NCBI GenBank assembly: GCA_000149265.1
Contig: CH003275.1
Coordinates: 388,854-452,853 of the forward strand
Source of the DNA: Ciona savignyi
Lineage: Eukaryota; Chordata; Ascidiacea; Phlebobranchia; Cionidae
Length of the DNA: 64,000 bases
Reading direction: 5' to 3'
A program made the translations under genes and the position numbers. A model generated the notes under the pieces. That model did not search any database. It saw only the letters and a program-made list of their open reading frames with translations, and was not told where the DNA came from. Positions 1-14,100 of this stretch are shown here, one piece after another. Positions within the stretch are counted from its first letter, which is position 1. Each line of letters starts with the position of its first letter.

Positions 1-2063
1 ATGATTTGTCAGGCCCTGCATCTGATGATCTAAATTTGGACTATGCAGAGATATTATCATACAACTCGTCATTTTGTAATTGTTCAAGTGATATTAACAA
101 GCTTGAAAATGAATGTTCAAGATGTAAATACCTGAGATCGGTAATTTACAGGAAATTCACCACCAAAGTATCCGAAGAGACATCATCACCGCTTCTAAAC
201 CTGCATGTTTATTATTCCAACTTTCCTGATGAGATTTCAATTATAAACCGAAGTACATCGCGTATCACGAGGACCTATGTCTTCCTACTCTCAGTCGGCA
301 CGACTCGATTAATTGCTCAAGAGTACTATGAGAGAGGCATGAAAGCAGTGAGCATTGACTCATTATTCCGGATGCATTCAACTGAGTGGCTTCATACTTG
401 GGACTCCACTGGTCTTCGAGTGATAACCAACTTGCAAACCACCCAGTACATTCTGTCATCATTTTACTACCTCTTAAGCAATTTCCCGACCATTCGAGCA
501 CAGGTTCACCCACCAAAGTTTTACGGGGTGAGTCCAGGTGGGCTAACGAACGGGGGCAGAGGGGAGGATTATTGGGGTCATGTTTTCTGGGACCAAGATT
601 TTTGGATGGCACCCGCTTTACTGCCATTATACCCAGGTAAGCATGTAATGTTATATTGAAATCTTAAAAAGGTATACTGCAGAATTAACCTGTGCTTTAT
701 GTGGTTGAATAAAGAATATGGACACTTAAAAACCAATTTATACTTGACATATTTTTAAATTTTGTCACACAAATTTGTTTAGGATGAATCCAATATCCAA
801 AACTTATGGTTGACAGACTTTCTATCTAAACCATATTTCTCTCCAGATTTAGTGAAGAAGATATTAAAGTATCGTGTTGGACACCTTCCAGGAGCCCGGG
901 TGAAAGCGGCGACTTTCGGTTACCGCGGTGCAGACTACCCTTGGGAAACTGCTTATACTGGTCTCGACGTCTGTCCCGGAATAGATTATGTGGAATACGA
1001 AATCCACGTCACCGCCGATATTATACACCTGCTAAAGCAGTATATCTATGCAACGGGAGATTGGGATTTCTTAGTGGAATGTCAGGACGTTTTACACCCG
1101 AGCTCGGTTAAATATGATGGTAGGTCGCTCACACCGTGCACCACACGACCATATGATATGCTGCGAGATACTGCCGAATTCTGGAGATCTCGGGTCGTCT
1201 GGAATTCCACGAAGTCTCGTCATGTGTTAAACAAAGTCATGGGTCCTGATGAATGGAACTTCCCTGTGAACAACTCTGCCTTCACCAATGCAGCTGCCGC
1301 ACAGAACCTCATGTTTGCCGCAGATGTGGCACAGAAGCTCGGCTTTGACAAGGAGTTAGCTAAGCAATGGCGAGATATTGCTCAAACTATGTTTATACCT
1401 TTTGATTCCCACCTTCAATACCATCCAGAGTTCGATGAATTTGTACCATTAAATGGTTCGGTCAAACAGGCTGATACTATAATGCTGGGTTTTCCTTTGG
1501 CGATAGACATACCGGAAACTGTAAGACGCAACGATTTATCAACATACGCGTATTGTACATCGGCCCACGGTCCTGCAATGACATGGGGGATGTTTTCAAT
1601 CAATTTGCTCGATGTAGACGAGTATAAAGAAGCCAGTGTGATGTACAGGCGACAATTAAAGAACATTCACCCACCGTTTGATATATGGTCGGAGAATGCG
1701 GATGGTAGCGGTGCAGTGAACTTCTTAACAGGAATCGGCGGATATTTGCAGAGTATATTGTACGGCTACCTCGGTCTGCGATATTTAAACAATTCAGTTT
1801 CATTCAACCCGACGCTTATTCCTGGCTTTGTATCCGATACGTCACATGGAATAATAATCCAAGGTTTTAAATATATAAGCTTATCGTTGGATGTCTCTTA
1901 TAATACGACATCAATCAACATAACACTGCAATCTAACAACGATAACTGTGCCCTGGTTCGCACCACAACGCAAACATACGAACTGTGCTATCCCCAACAC
2001 AGCGTTGTAATTCGACGACAACGGTTTCAAATTTACGAACGTAAACCGCCAACAAATTCCTGA
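1..2063 (+). CDS. PGGHG: Protein-glucosylgalactosylhydroxylysine glucosidase (GH65), 5' partial
   Basis: This is the 3' part of a glycoside hydrolase family 65 gene. The enzyme removes glucose from glucosyl-galactosyl-hydroxylysine of collagen-type proteins. Two coding exons are visible: one from about 13 (acceptor ttgtcag) to 636, and 847-2063 ending in TGA. Together they encode about 613 residues, against about 737 in the human protein, so N-terminal exons lie left of the window. Family landmarks seen are HVFWDQDFW just before the intron, YPWETAYTG, KVMGPDEWNFPVNNSAFTN (acidic active-site region) and NFLTGIGGYLQSILYGYLGL. The intron is 637-846: phase excludes the earlier AG at 781-782, because joining there gives an immediate TGA, while the AG at 845-846 joins LLPLYP to DLVKKILKYR as in homologues. 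Family assignment is strong; the 5' end is unknown. Confidence 0.9.
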
Positions 2064-5000
2064 CGGTAGTTTGTTTGTAGCAAACACAACATATTTTTTG
2101 AAAGTTTCACCAGAAATATCTTTAACTTAAGGAAGCGATTAAAGTTTGAACAATCTGCATGTGTAACATAATGCGGACAACAAAGCTTCTAATATATCGA
2201 TGCCCTATTTATGGAATCCTGTATTAGCAGACGCAATGTAACTGCATTTACTGACTATTTGCGATCCATTGTGCTTGTAGCGACCCAGTTAAAGTAAATG
2301 TGTTGCGTTGTAAAATCATTTCCCTTTCTCCACTACAGTTCATTATTTGTTCTTTATCTAGCCATACACCGCCATCTGATTAATTTACGTCTAGTTGAAA
2401 AGTTTCTTTATCTACCACAGCTGTCACAGAGAAACTGCTGTGTACCACGATATCTTTATTTATTGCTCTTCCCCTGCCCATTCTGTATGTCTCGCCATTC
2501 TATATAGCCACCTTCTGGTATAACTGCTTCCTCGTACGAACTGAATATAAACAAAACTGGTACGACCGGGCACAATGCGTGAGTAATTTGATGCTTCTAT
2601 TGTTTTACACAAAAGACGCGTCGGCAGTGGTTACACATGGATTGAAAACATGCTTTTTGAAAGCTGAACTCATCACTCGCAGTTGAAGACGTTTCACGCA
2701 GAAACTTAGTTTTGAGGTTATAAGAAGCATAATTTAATCGAAGTTGTAGTCGTGCCGAAGATTACCCCCAATTGAACGGTCTTCTCCATTTAGTGTCGAA
2801 AATATAAATTAGTTTCTGTTTAAAATATTAAGTCAAACGGGCCAAGCATTTCAGTAAGTTTATTATTCAGTGTTTCCCAGCTTGCAACTTTATTTAAATC
2901 ATCAGACTTGATGAAAATACACAGAAGAAAATATTTAGATCAAAATATGGTTTTTACTGTAGGAAAGGGTTGATGCGAATCATGAAATGACCGGTGTTTT
3001 AATATACAGTATATCAGTTAAAAAACGGTAGAGCGGTAAAAACACTAAGAAATTCTTTTGATATGTGTGCTACTTTTAACTAATATAACCAACGAAAAGG
3101 CGATATTATAAGGCTTTAATATAGGGCAATGGTATAGGTTTGTAAATCGTTACCACTTCCGCAACGCAAACCTGGAAAACACAAACCAACAAACTTCAGG
3201 GAATCTCACATTCGTAGCGACCTCCGCTCATATTCGTAGAAATCAGACAGAATGTGGAACATCGCGAAGGCCGCGACATTGTCCGGTCGCAACTCGGAGC
3301 GGAAGTTGACAACGGGCGACGCCAGCCACCCACATACCACCGCGTCGACCATAGATGGAGATGACGGTAAACCGCATGTCTCGCGCTTACTGGAGCGTTT
3401 AACCGCTAACTACCATGGCGACATATTAATACTAGATACTTCTTACTCATATACTTATAACTGTTTGATACTGACGTTTTTTAGGAATGCTTCCTAACAA
3501 TCGAATTGGGGTTAATATGAGTGAAACTAACATTGCGTACTACTTACCAGCATATACTACTGTGGGCTCGCGCTGTTGGTTTTGTGCTTGATGCTGTTTA
3601 CCGGGGTGTTGGCTAAGTTTGCTGCAAAAGGCTGCCTCACGGTCTCTCGCGAGCTGCGCAGCGGAAAGTCTATAGGTTTACTCTATTATAGTAGCCACGA
3701 TTTGTAATGCCTAACATTCAAGTTCAAAGTCTAATTCTTGATCCAGTTTAATTGCCATCTGCGTCTTCAAATATAACAGTTTTGTTCGCGAAACAAGTTA
3801 CTTTAGTTTGGTGCAATTTAAATAGTCTGATGCACGTTATACTTTACCGTTCAAATTTTCCAAAATATATAAGGCTTTTTACGAGGTCCTAAAAGTTTGG
3901 TGCGAAGCGTTTCACACCTGTACATTTTTAACTGCGTGAAATTAGGTGGGAAAACTATGTTGACGATTTAAACAGAGGAAATACAAAGGCCCGTATACAA
4001 GGTGGTAATTACGAAACAAGTAATAACACGTGAGAGTCGGTAAACCTCAAATGCAAAAAAACGACGTTAAAAACACAAAATATTTTAGACATAAATTAAA
4101 ACAAATATTTGTACGAGATGCTACACTGCTTTGGTCCTTGTACTAAAACGAAACCCGTACTGATTGAACCTTACAACTAGCGACGTCTTTTTCCGAATCA
4201 GTTTGGGTTGGAGAATTTTTCTAGAATCAGTATTTTCAAATCTGGAATTTCGAACTGATCTGAAACAGTCTTGAAGATCAAGCAAAAAATCATTTTCGCC
4301 CTATTTTAATGAAAAAATATATAATTGCATGTATGTTTGATAAAATAGTTGTAGTTTTTAATTATGACCGACCGTCATCACTGTTAATTAAAATGCCAAA
4401 TTCTTTTAATTTTTAATCAAAATAATGTTAAAAAAAACTTTGTTCTACAATGAACATTTAATTTTGAATTGCTAGAATCAAAATATAATTCTGAATAATT
4501 TCCATTTGAACCAAATTCGAATCTTGATTTTGAATACTTTGGTGAGCATTATTTACGCTTATTTGCCAACTGATGTTACAAATTATTTTTACTCTTAAAC
4601 CTGCGATACAACGTCAAGTTTTAACCCAATGCCAATCGTTTACACACTGACTGAAACTGACATATTTAGTTCAATGGCCGAACTCTTGAAGTTGAAAACT
4701 AAATCCGAACTTCTTTGTCTTATAATAAGGCGTTTGGAGTTACCAATCAAAATTAATCAAGTTTAGTACTTGGTAAGAGAGGCGAATTCTGTTCTATTTC
4801 ATCTACCGATTCTTAGCACTAAACCACCGGACCCACTCAGCTGTTTTTTTTTAAATCCAATATTAACTGCTTCCATCAAATATGTTCTCCGATAAAATAC
4901 GTTACAATACGAGGTAACGGCCTGCGCGGTGAAATTGTGGTTGTTTTGTTACGTGTGAATTGCCATGAATGGATGGACAAACACTCTTAATAGTCATAGT

Positions 5001-5164
5001 GGCCATTGTGCTTTGGTAGTTTAATACGCGCGTGAAATGAAATAACACCGCAGTATGTAAACGGCATATTAGCTCAAGGACGACCGAGCAAACAAACCAC
5101 AGCGCGTTGCTGTGGTACTTACGTTTATATGCTGGTTACCATAGGGTGAATATTTTGCTTGAAA
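2064..5164. other. Intergenic region, PGGHG to MYCBPAP
   Basis: No conserved coding exon is recognised here. The DNA is A+T-rich. One G+C-rich open stretch at 3252-3366 could be an alternative first exon and is reported as a finding. A perfect 8-bp-arm hairpin (ACCACAGC/GCTGTGGT) lies at about 5096-5117, and GGTTACCATAGGGTGA, resembling half of an RFX X-box, lies within 35 bases of the MYCBPAP start codon. No regulatory role is shown by the sequence alone. Confidence 0.5.
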
Positions 5165-8100
5165 ATGTCGGTGGTATCGAAACAAGTGGGCAGAAGTAAG
5201 TAACAAAGTCTAATTATCTATGAAGATTAAAACGTTTGATGAGTTGGACTAGGTATGTCTGGGGTGAAGACGCGTTTCCCAAATACGAGAATTAACTTAA
5301 CTATAGTTGTAACGGGGCTTTATAACCATTATATTTTATTGCAATTTGCAATTGTTTAACTGTTAATTTGGCATCGAAAATGCGAGAACGTTATAACAAT
5401 TGGAAGATTAAAAGCAGTAACCTGTGTTTCGCAATATTCGTGTTAATGCGACCACCGTTAGTGCATTAGGTTAGAAGGTGGCTTTTTCGTAGTTTAATTA
5501 AGACATACGTAACATATGTGAAAGGCACTATTGAAGAAGTTTTAGGTAAGTTAATTTAGTGTATTTTTTGTTTCCACGATGCAAAACCTTTGATAAACGT
5601 TTGAAAGACAGGAAAAAAACGGCAAAACGACAGTCTTTAAAACACGTCCAAAAATCATAGTTTAACTTGTTAATAGGCTTGTTAATAGTTCAACTATTGT
5701 ACGTTCATGTGGAATTTAACGTAGTTGGTATTTTAAACTAATGATTTCCAGCGGAATTCTATAACATGTGATTTCAAGCACAACACCAATTTTTACTATC
5801 CATGATTCATAATAACAAAAGGTTTCATTAAATTGGGGTGTTCAGTTTTGTTGCTTTTGCTTTTTCTGTCATGTTTATAACTAATATTCATATTAACCAT
5901 TTTTTATTTGATTGACAGTCACGGAATAAAATCATCACGAAACGACAATATCCAAGTGATTAGTCTGGTGGATTAGTGAGTCGCCTTTCAGCCGAAGAGT
6001 TGCAGTTTTCAAACGGATCAATAGCTAGTTGATTGTGTTCTTGGGCAAGGCACTTAAAGGACATTACCAAAACCCAGTCGATTTATTTGGATATACCAAA
6101 TTAAAGGAACGTGTGAAAAGCTCCGTTATTCCGACAGTGGGAGCGAGTTAATCTGAAGATTTCCTGTGTGTTAACCCCTTTGGTTTTTACATTCACAGTG
6201 ATAAACAAACACGAATATCATATCAACCCTTCTGCCTTCACAGATCGATCGAAGAAGAAAGTTACATCGGGAACTCCCGACAAACCAGGGTCCCCGGCTT
6301 TTGACCCCAACAAACCAGTTGTCATCAACAACGAGGACATACAGCGGCTCGCTATACGTGATGAAGACTTGGCAAAGGTGAGTGTTCACATGTTGTGCGT
6401 CTTAAATCTGGAAACTTGGCTGAGTAAAAAATAAAATGTAATAGTTGAGGCGTTCTGTCACCAGAATTTTAATTTCTACCAGGACAACATTAGAATAGGA
6501 TAGTCTGATTTATGTTTATTCCTGTGAATGGAAAAACGCAATGGGTGATCTCACACGAGTAATCTTTAGATTACCTCACACCCACCATTGAATTACCGGA
6601 TCTATTGTGCAATGTGAGGTGTATGATTTAGATGTTCCTTTAATTTGGTAGACCCCATAAACCGACTGGGTTGAGGCAATGTCTGCGAACAACCCTTCGG
6701 TTAAAAGGCGGTTAACTAACCTGCAAGTTAAACGGTCGGTGGAGTTATGCACCTGATTGTATATCGTTTGACATATTTCCTCATGTTCACTGTGGAGTTG
6801 CTTAAATTTTTGCTTAAACTCATCCTCATTTTGCATATCAGCTGCGAAAGTCGTTTGAAAAAGCGTCGTCAAAGGAGGCTGAGAAACGGTTGTATGTTGT
6901 GCGCAAGTCCAAGCCGGGGGTGGGGGTGGAGAGAAGTGAGAAACCCACCAAACAAGTTGTGGTTGCCCGACCCGCTCCACCCAATGCAAAGCTGAAACCG
7001 ATTGATTACTCTGGACCTGCTGGACCCAGGTGGGTGGAGATAGCAGGGGGGAGGTGGGAGAGTGGGTGGTAATATATAGTAAACTAACAAAATGTCTATT
7101 AAACTAGATTGGAATATTATAAATAAAAAAGAAAGTGTATGGAGTAGAAAAGTTCATTTTTATTTCTGTAAATGGTGAAATGCAAGGGGCTACAGAAGCT
7201 ATTGCAGTGTGTTGAACATGGTTAAGTTATTAGTGATCGGGTGGATGTAGAATTACATACATTACACCACAACCAGCATTAGCAATTTTCTCATATCACA
7301 GTTATTACTCGCAGGCGGTTAGCGTAATGACATGTACACACTTTGACAAGCTGTATTCAGTGCATGATCCCTTCTTATGCAGGTACAACACAGATGGAAG
7401 CATCGTACCACACAGTCTGCTCGGGACTGTGCGTGATTTTGTTGAAGTTGCGATCCAGCGTCAGGACATGAGGGTTAGTCTGTTATATCGAATGTGTGTG
7501 GGGTCTTACATATTATTAGTGAGGTCTTGTATCACTAGCATGAGGTAGTAGTCTTGTATAATACTACCCAGCCCCTTGTAATCACCCCACAACCCCCCTA
7601 TTCAGCCGGACTCCCCAGCAGCCGCCAAGTTACCCACCTACCACCCCAACATGGAGATAGAAGTCGAGAAGTACCACCGTCCTCCGACATCGTATCGAGC
7701 CCCCATCCCCACCGCCACCAACCAGGAGAACGCACTGCATAATTGGAGGAGAAGAATGGCAGATCGGAAGAGACAACAAGGATACATTTCAAGTGAGGAT
7801 ACTTGGAGCAATATTTGGCAAATTTTGGCAGCAACCCATATATGCTAGATGATTAGTTCGGCCGAATAAATTGTTGGCTTTTTGCATCACCTAGAGTAAT
7901 AAACATGAATATCATATCCTAATATTCTTGTTTTGAACATATGTGAGCAGCCACATACCCAATGTGACCATATGTTAGCAGCCACATACCCAATGTGACC
8001 ATATGTTAGCAGCCACATACCCAATGTGACCATATGTTAGCAGCCACATACCCAATGTGACCATATGTTAGCAGCCACATACGCAATGTGAGCACTCTTA

Positions 8101-11100
8101 TCCGCAGGATTGCTGCAGAAACCTCCAGATCGGCTGGTGATGAACCAGGACGACGCTTATCGATCGATGCAGGAGAGAAGAAAGCTGGTGGATCGAGCGA
8201 TTCCCGCCGTCGATTATGGCAAAGGATGTAAGTGTGTTCCAAACATAAATTATGTTCAAGAACTGTTAGCAAGAGGTGGTAAATGTAAACTTTTGTTTTA
8301 TTTCAACAGAAAGGCTGTCGATTCATGATGTTTATTTGCATTATTGTAATGAAATATGGTGTTCTAAGGGTCTTGTGTTTTCATGAAATATGGGGTTCTA
8401 AGGGTCTTATATTTTCAACCATATTACTACACAAAACGATCATTACGTAATTGGAGTTCTGGGTTCGATTCCTGCTACAACTGGTTCTCCATCTTTTCAC
8501 AGATCGTGTCGGCAGTGAATTCTGGGATCAACATGAAAGTTTCGGAGACGACCTCACTGGGATTAAGATGGCGCTGACTCAGACTGAGAGGGGAATCCCC
8601 ATGCAATTTGGTATCCCCATGTTGCTTGTTTTACCCTGGTTACCATGTTCACGTTTAATTAAGTTTGAAACAAAGAGATGAAAATCGGAGTTACAATTTA
8701 ACTAATGTAGTTTTATCCTGTATCCTTGACTTAATTAATTATGCCATTCTTCTTTAATGTAAAAAAGAAGCGAAAAAAAACTTAACTGAACTAAAACTAA
8801 TTGTGCTACCAACCACTCTTACTTTTGTGGTTTGTATTTACTGGCTTTTTATTTAAACCATTAAATTACATGTGGACTCGCAAATCCCAAGCTTTTTTAG
8901 TTTAAGTTTAAAATGAATGAAAATGTTGACGCTCCTTCCCACATACACAGAACACATCGGAAAGCCACTAACGGTGCGGCACGAAATAGGAGCCACACGT
9001 AGCGGCGAGCAGATTAGTTTGGACCCTCGCCGGACGTGGCATTCAAGTCGGTATCTCAAACAAAGGACTCGGCAATTGGAGCCGATAATGAAGGAACTGG
9101 ATCCTCTTTCTCCTGTGAGTATCATGTGGTGGGCAAGTTGGTGTTGGGGTGGGCAAGTTGGTGGTGGGGTGAACAGAAGGGTTCAGGGTTTGAACCCCAC
9201 AATATGAACCTGACTGTGGGGCTTTAGTTGAATAACCAGTTGTTCTCAAAAAGAATTCAATGTTTTCCTTTCAACAAAAATCGTTCACCCACCCGCCACA
9301 ACCAGTCACTCCTTGAGTTGGGGCATTTGTCACCCACAACCCCCCACACTACAATAACCTTACATCCTTCCACACCACAATAACTGTACAACCCTCAGGA
9401 TCTAATGAACCTTGAAGTGATCGGTAACGACGATCGACTCAACTTCACGGACGTGGATTACACGGACGAGGTCGATTACGACAAACCACCGGATGGCTAC
9501 GTGAGTCACACACCAGTCTTGTTACATAACCAAGTTTAAATGGTTAATGCGGGCAAATAAAAGGTCAACTATAAAAACAGCCTTAATTATAAGCCCATCA
9601 TGGGTTCGAAACTTGGCACGGTAAAAGAAAATACTTAGACAGAATGACAATTATTTCAGAGCTTTTAGAGGAAGTAATATTACTCCATATTGTTTGGTTT
9701 AACAAGTGAATGTGGTTTGTATTCATTCCATGCAATCTATGGTTCGAACTACCAAAGTTTCATTTGAATGTTTAAAATTTAGTTTAAAGTTTTTTTAAAT
9801 AATATTTGATTATTCTAAGCGAACACTGATGCACCTAATATAATTCGTGTTTAGTATTATAATAATTACTTGTCCCAGCATGCTATGAATGGAGCGGACC
9901 CGGTAAATAGGGGGGACCCGTTGTACCGATACCCCGATGTGATCCCGGAGCCAGTATTCGGACCCTCCATCATCTTCGATAGGGTGCTTGCTCAGTGGAC
10001 TGGAGACAGCATCGAAAACAAGGTTCGTGAGGTTTAGTGAAAAATGGAGTTTTTGTGGAACTTTCTGATGAAAAACGACCACTTACTCTCTCAACATTGT
10101 TCAATATTATTAATTTTGTTCCCAATTTATTAAAGTTTTTTGTAAATTTGGCAACAGCATCCGCTATATTTTAACCCTTTAACTGCCGCTGTCGACTCAA
10201 GTCGACAGCGCCGAAAATTGCATAAGTGGAAAAGTATACGGCCGATTTTGATCAGTGAGATGGCGTTGGAGAGCTGAATAATTTCTGCGTTTACCAATAT
10301 AAGATGATATATAGGTTTGCATTTAAATTTTTTTAGTTATTTAAGTTTTAAAAAACGTATAAATATATGTGTGGTTTTGGTTGTTTTAATTAGTTTTAAT
10401 TGCGGTTTTAGATTTGATTTTTTTAATTGCGGTTTTAGAATGATTTGCGTATTACGACGTCATCAGTCAAGTTGTGAGGTCATCACAAAAAGAGTAGTAC
10501 AAAAATGGTCCAAATATAATCATAAATAACTTTGCTACATACTGTTTTGGTTGTAAATGAGAAAAAAAGATAGTTTTTGTTGATCTAAATAGAAACACAT
10601 GACGTCATTGCACAATGCATGACGTCATCAAAATTTTACTAATGTAAAACAAAAGAAAATTTATTACTGAACAACTTTTCTGTTGATCATATTATGCTTA
10701 CTTCAATAGTTTTTTGTACAGAAGCTTCTAACCTAAGGCAACTTAGCCGAAAAATGACCAAAAAAACAGCCGGCAGTTAAAGGGTTAATAAGTATATCCT
10801 TTTTTATGTTGACGCATTTTAACTTTTCGTTTGCCATTTTTTATTGCTATGGTATGTGTTTTACTTGCTATTTGATAAAACATGAATAAACTATGTGATT
10901 ATTTGTTTCCACCCAGGGTAAGATTGGTTAATTGTTCCCCTTCCCCCCAGGGTAAGATTGGGGCGATTGGTCGTGTTCACTTCGAGTCGAGATCCGGGGA
11001 GCGAACGTCGTCCCACCTAGTGGTGGAAAACAACGGGACAACTGCGGTGTACTTCGAGTGGAGGAAAGTGCCGAAGGAGGTTGCGTTCGAATCACTCAAA

Positions 11101-14100
11101 CCCGATACTTTGCAACGTTTCTACTTCAACACTGGGGAAGGTGAGGAGGGTTCTGTGTTTCCCATTTCACACAACTACTTTTTTATACAGGATGTCAATT
11201 TTCTAAAACATTTAGATAAAATTTCATATTTATCCCCGTAGATAGGAAAACTCGAGGTAATTATTACCACAAGGGTATTTGTAATATTACCACATGCCCA
11301 CCCTCGGCAAAAGCTATTAAAATGTTTATGATTGAGCGCTAAATTATCCATTGGGTTTAACAATGTCGTTAAGTGCCTTGCCACACAACTGACAAGCTTT
11401 TCATGTTTTTCGTTCTAAATAAAAATTGTCAGCCACAAAATAGCTGCAGAAGTTGTTTCATTGAAGTATTAAGGGGTTCAACGAGAATATCATTCCAGGG
11501 GTGATCTTGCCGGGTGACACGACAAACTTCCCATTCGTGTTCAAATCACCGAACCCAGGAATATTCACGGAAACCTGGGAGTTGATGACGAACCCTGCTG
11601 TGATGGGTGGAGCTGCTTTGCAGGTGGAGTCATATTGATTTATTGTATTCCTGCATAGGTTTAGCGGCCGTGTTTGTTATATTTAGTATTTTTATATGTT
11701 TATTAATTACAAGTTGCAACGACTGTTCATTTTGCCATCTTTCCCTCTTCCTGTGTCATGACATGTTGTACTTGTTGCCATTTTATAAAAGAGCATGATT
11801 AAACAAAGAGTGTCGGGGGATGCCATGATAGTAAGGTGTGGTTGGTTTCTACACCACTTCACTATTTGACTAGGGTATTCCCCAGATCTTAGTAATCCCA
11901 AGCCCTGGTACCCTCCAATTATTAATCAACCTCCATCCACATTATTATTCCATGCTCCTGTTATCTAGCTGGTTCCCTATGTGCCCCAATTACGTCACAT
12001 CAAGCGACAAAAAAAGGATTGAACCTGAGTCCTATATTATCCCCCCAAGTGGTATGGAAGTGGGGTATTTCCCATTCCCCCACTAACCCACAATCACCCT
12101 CCCAGGTGGTATTGAAGGGGGTATTTTTCATCCCCCCACCCACTAACCCCCCTCCAGGGGGTATTGAAGGGGTAATTTCCCATTCCACTCACCCACAACC
12201 CCCCCCTCCCAGGTGGTATTGAAGGGGGTAGCGGTCCAGGACGACCAAATGGAAGACCACCGACGAAGAATCGAGGAGGAATTGGAATCCAGGGAAGCTG
12301 GAGTCGTTGTAGCAAAGATCATTGATGACATCATCAGGGGCATACAGACCCCTGATCGGTGAGTCAGCAAATTTGACGACATAATTCAGCAGATTTCTCA
12401 GATTGTTAAAATAAATAAAAAATTATTTTACACTAAGCAGCGCTAGTGGATTATTTAGATCAAATAATCTTGCTTTTGTTATAATTTTTGTAAATATCTT
12501 GGGTATAATTTGAAACTCCTGATGATTATGCAGCGACAGAATTAAGATGTTTTTTCCCAGCTGCCCCTCCCCCATCGACGCCTACATCACGGAGGAGGAA
12601 ATATTCAAACGGAAAAACAATGGGAGACATTATGACCATGAAACCATCATGGAACTCAAGAATATTTATCTCCAGGTGAGTTTGTGTGGAATGTTCATAC
12701 ATATTGTCTACAATCGGGTTACCAGATATAGGATAGGATATTCATGTTTATCCCCGTGAATGGGAAAACCAAGGGGGTTAACACACAGATAATCGTAAGA
12801 TTACCTCGCGCCCATCGTCGGGTTACCGGAGCTACTGCAGTGTGTTGTGTATCATGTGTTGGTTCAATTTGGTAGAACCCATTAATCCAGTGGTTTCAGG
12901 CAATATCCGCCAATTGCATTGGACACAATCGACTATACATCAACTAGATTTGAACCTGCAACCTTTCGGTTAAAAGGCAGCACATTAACACTAGTTCTGT
13001 GCATCAAATTAACTCATCACTCGATTCCAGCTGTTTGCCGAGGAAGACAGGGAGGGGAGGGAGTGGAATCTCTCGCTCGATGAGCTGCAATCATTTGTCT
13101 CCGTGCTTCCAGATGAGGGAGCTAAAGAGGAGCTACTAAGCGGGTTGAACACTGTGATTGGTCGACTCTCGATGCCCCCATTGACCCCAATTCAGCAGGA
13201 CATGTATTCTGCTGGGTGAGTTTGTTACCCCCCTGTTGGAACCCTGGGTTTAAATGACTTCTGCTCGTTGCTTTACCCAACATGGCAGGTTTCGACCCCA
13301 CAACGTTCCAGCTGAAATCATAATGATGCAAAATATGTTGATTGTTCTGCAACATCTCTTCGCGGGATTAAACTTGGATATCCTATTCTAACATTTGAAC
13401 GGCCGGTTAGTCTGTTGGTTAAGTGCAACGCCCTTCAATCAAAAGGTTGCTGATGCGAAACTGGTCAGTAGCTAGTCGGTTGTGTCCTTGGGCAAGGCAC
13501 TTTACGGACATTGCCTGAGCCCAGCGGATTAATGGGTTCTACCAAATTGAATGCTAACCCCCTAGGTTTTTCCAATGTCCTATCTTATCCTAACATGTAG
13601 CACTTGTATCGCAGATACAAACTCTGGCAGGAAGCCATCGACAATATGGTTGGTTGTTCCATGATGGTACGTGGGGTCATGGGGTTACCTGAGGTCATTA
13701 TGACGGAAGTGATTGGTGACCAGGAACCAAGTAAGTATTCCAACTCAGAAACTTGGCAAAATCTTGGTCTTGAATCTCTGTTAACTTATTCTTAAATTGC
13801 TGTATAACAAAATATATACTAATGCAAAAATAAATAAAAAATATGTTTATATATTGGACCTATTGAATACGAAAAACATGAAATGTTCGTTATGAATTTT
13901 ATTAGGTCTCAATATGAACATAACGATTGTAATGTTTGTTATTTAGCAGCCGTGCCTGCAGCAGCACCTAGTGGTGGTAAACCTGATCCGAAAGGCAAGC
14001 TGCTTTGATTACTGCGTAGTTGCTTGCTTGTTGTGTTTTGTGGATTGAAGTAGAAAACCTGACTTGGGGCATGCGTTGTCCACCGAATAACCCAGTGCTC

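Noticed and set aside
265..627. 120-codon antisense frame over the PGGHG exon
   Set aside because: Shadow of a real exon; no domain and no splice or start context.
6576..6989. 137-codon minus-strand frame
   Set aside because: Spans an inverted SINE and the antisense of MYCBPAP exon 3.
7947..8092. CRISPR-like array
   Set aside because: Units are directly adjacent with no unique spacers, inside an intron of an animal gene; it is a simple tandem repeat.
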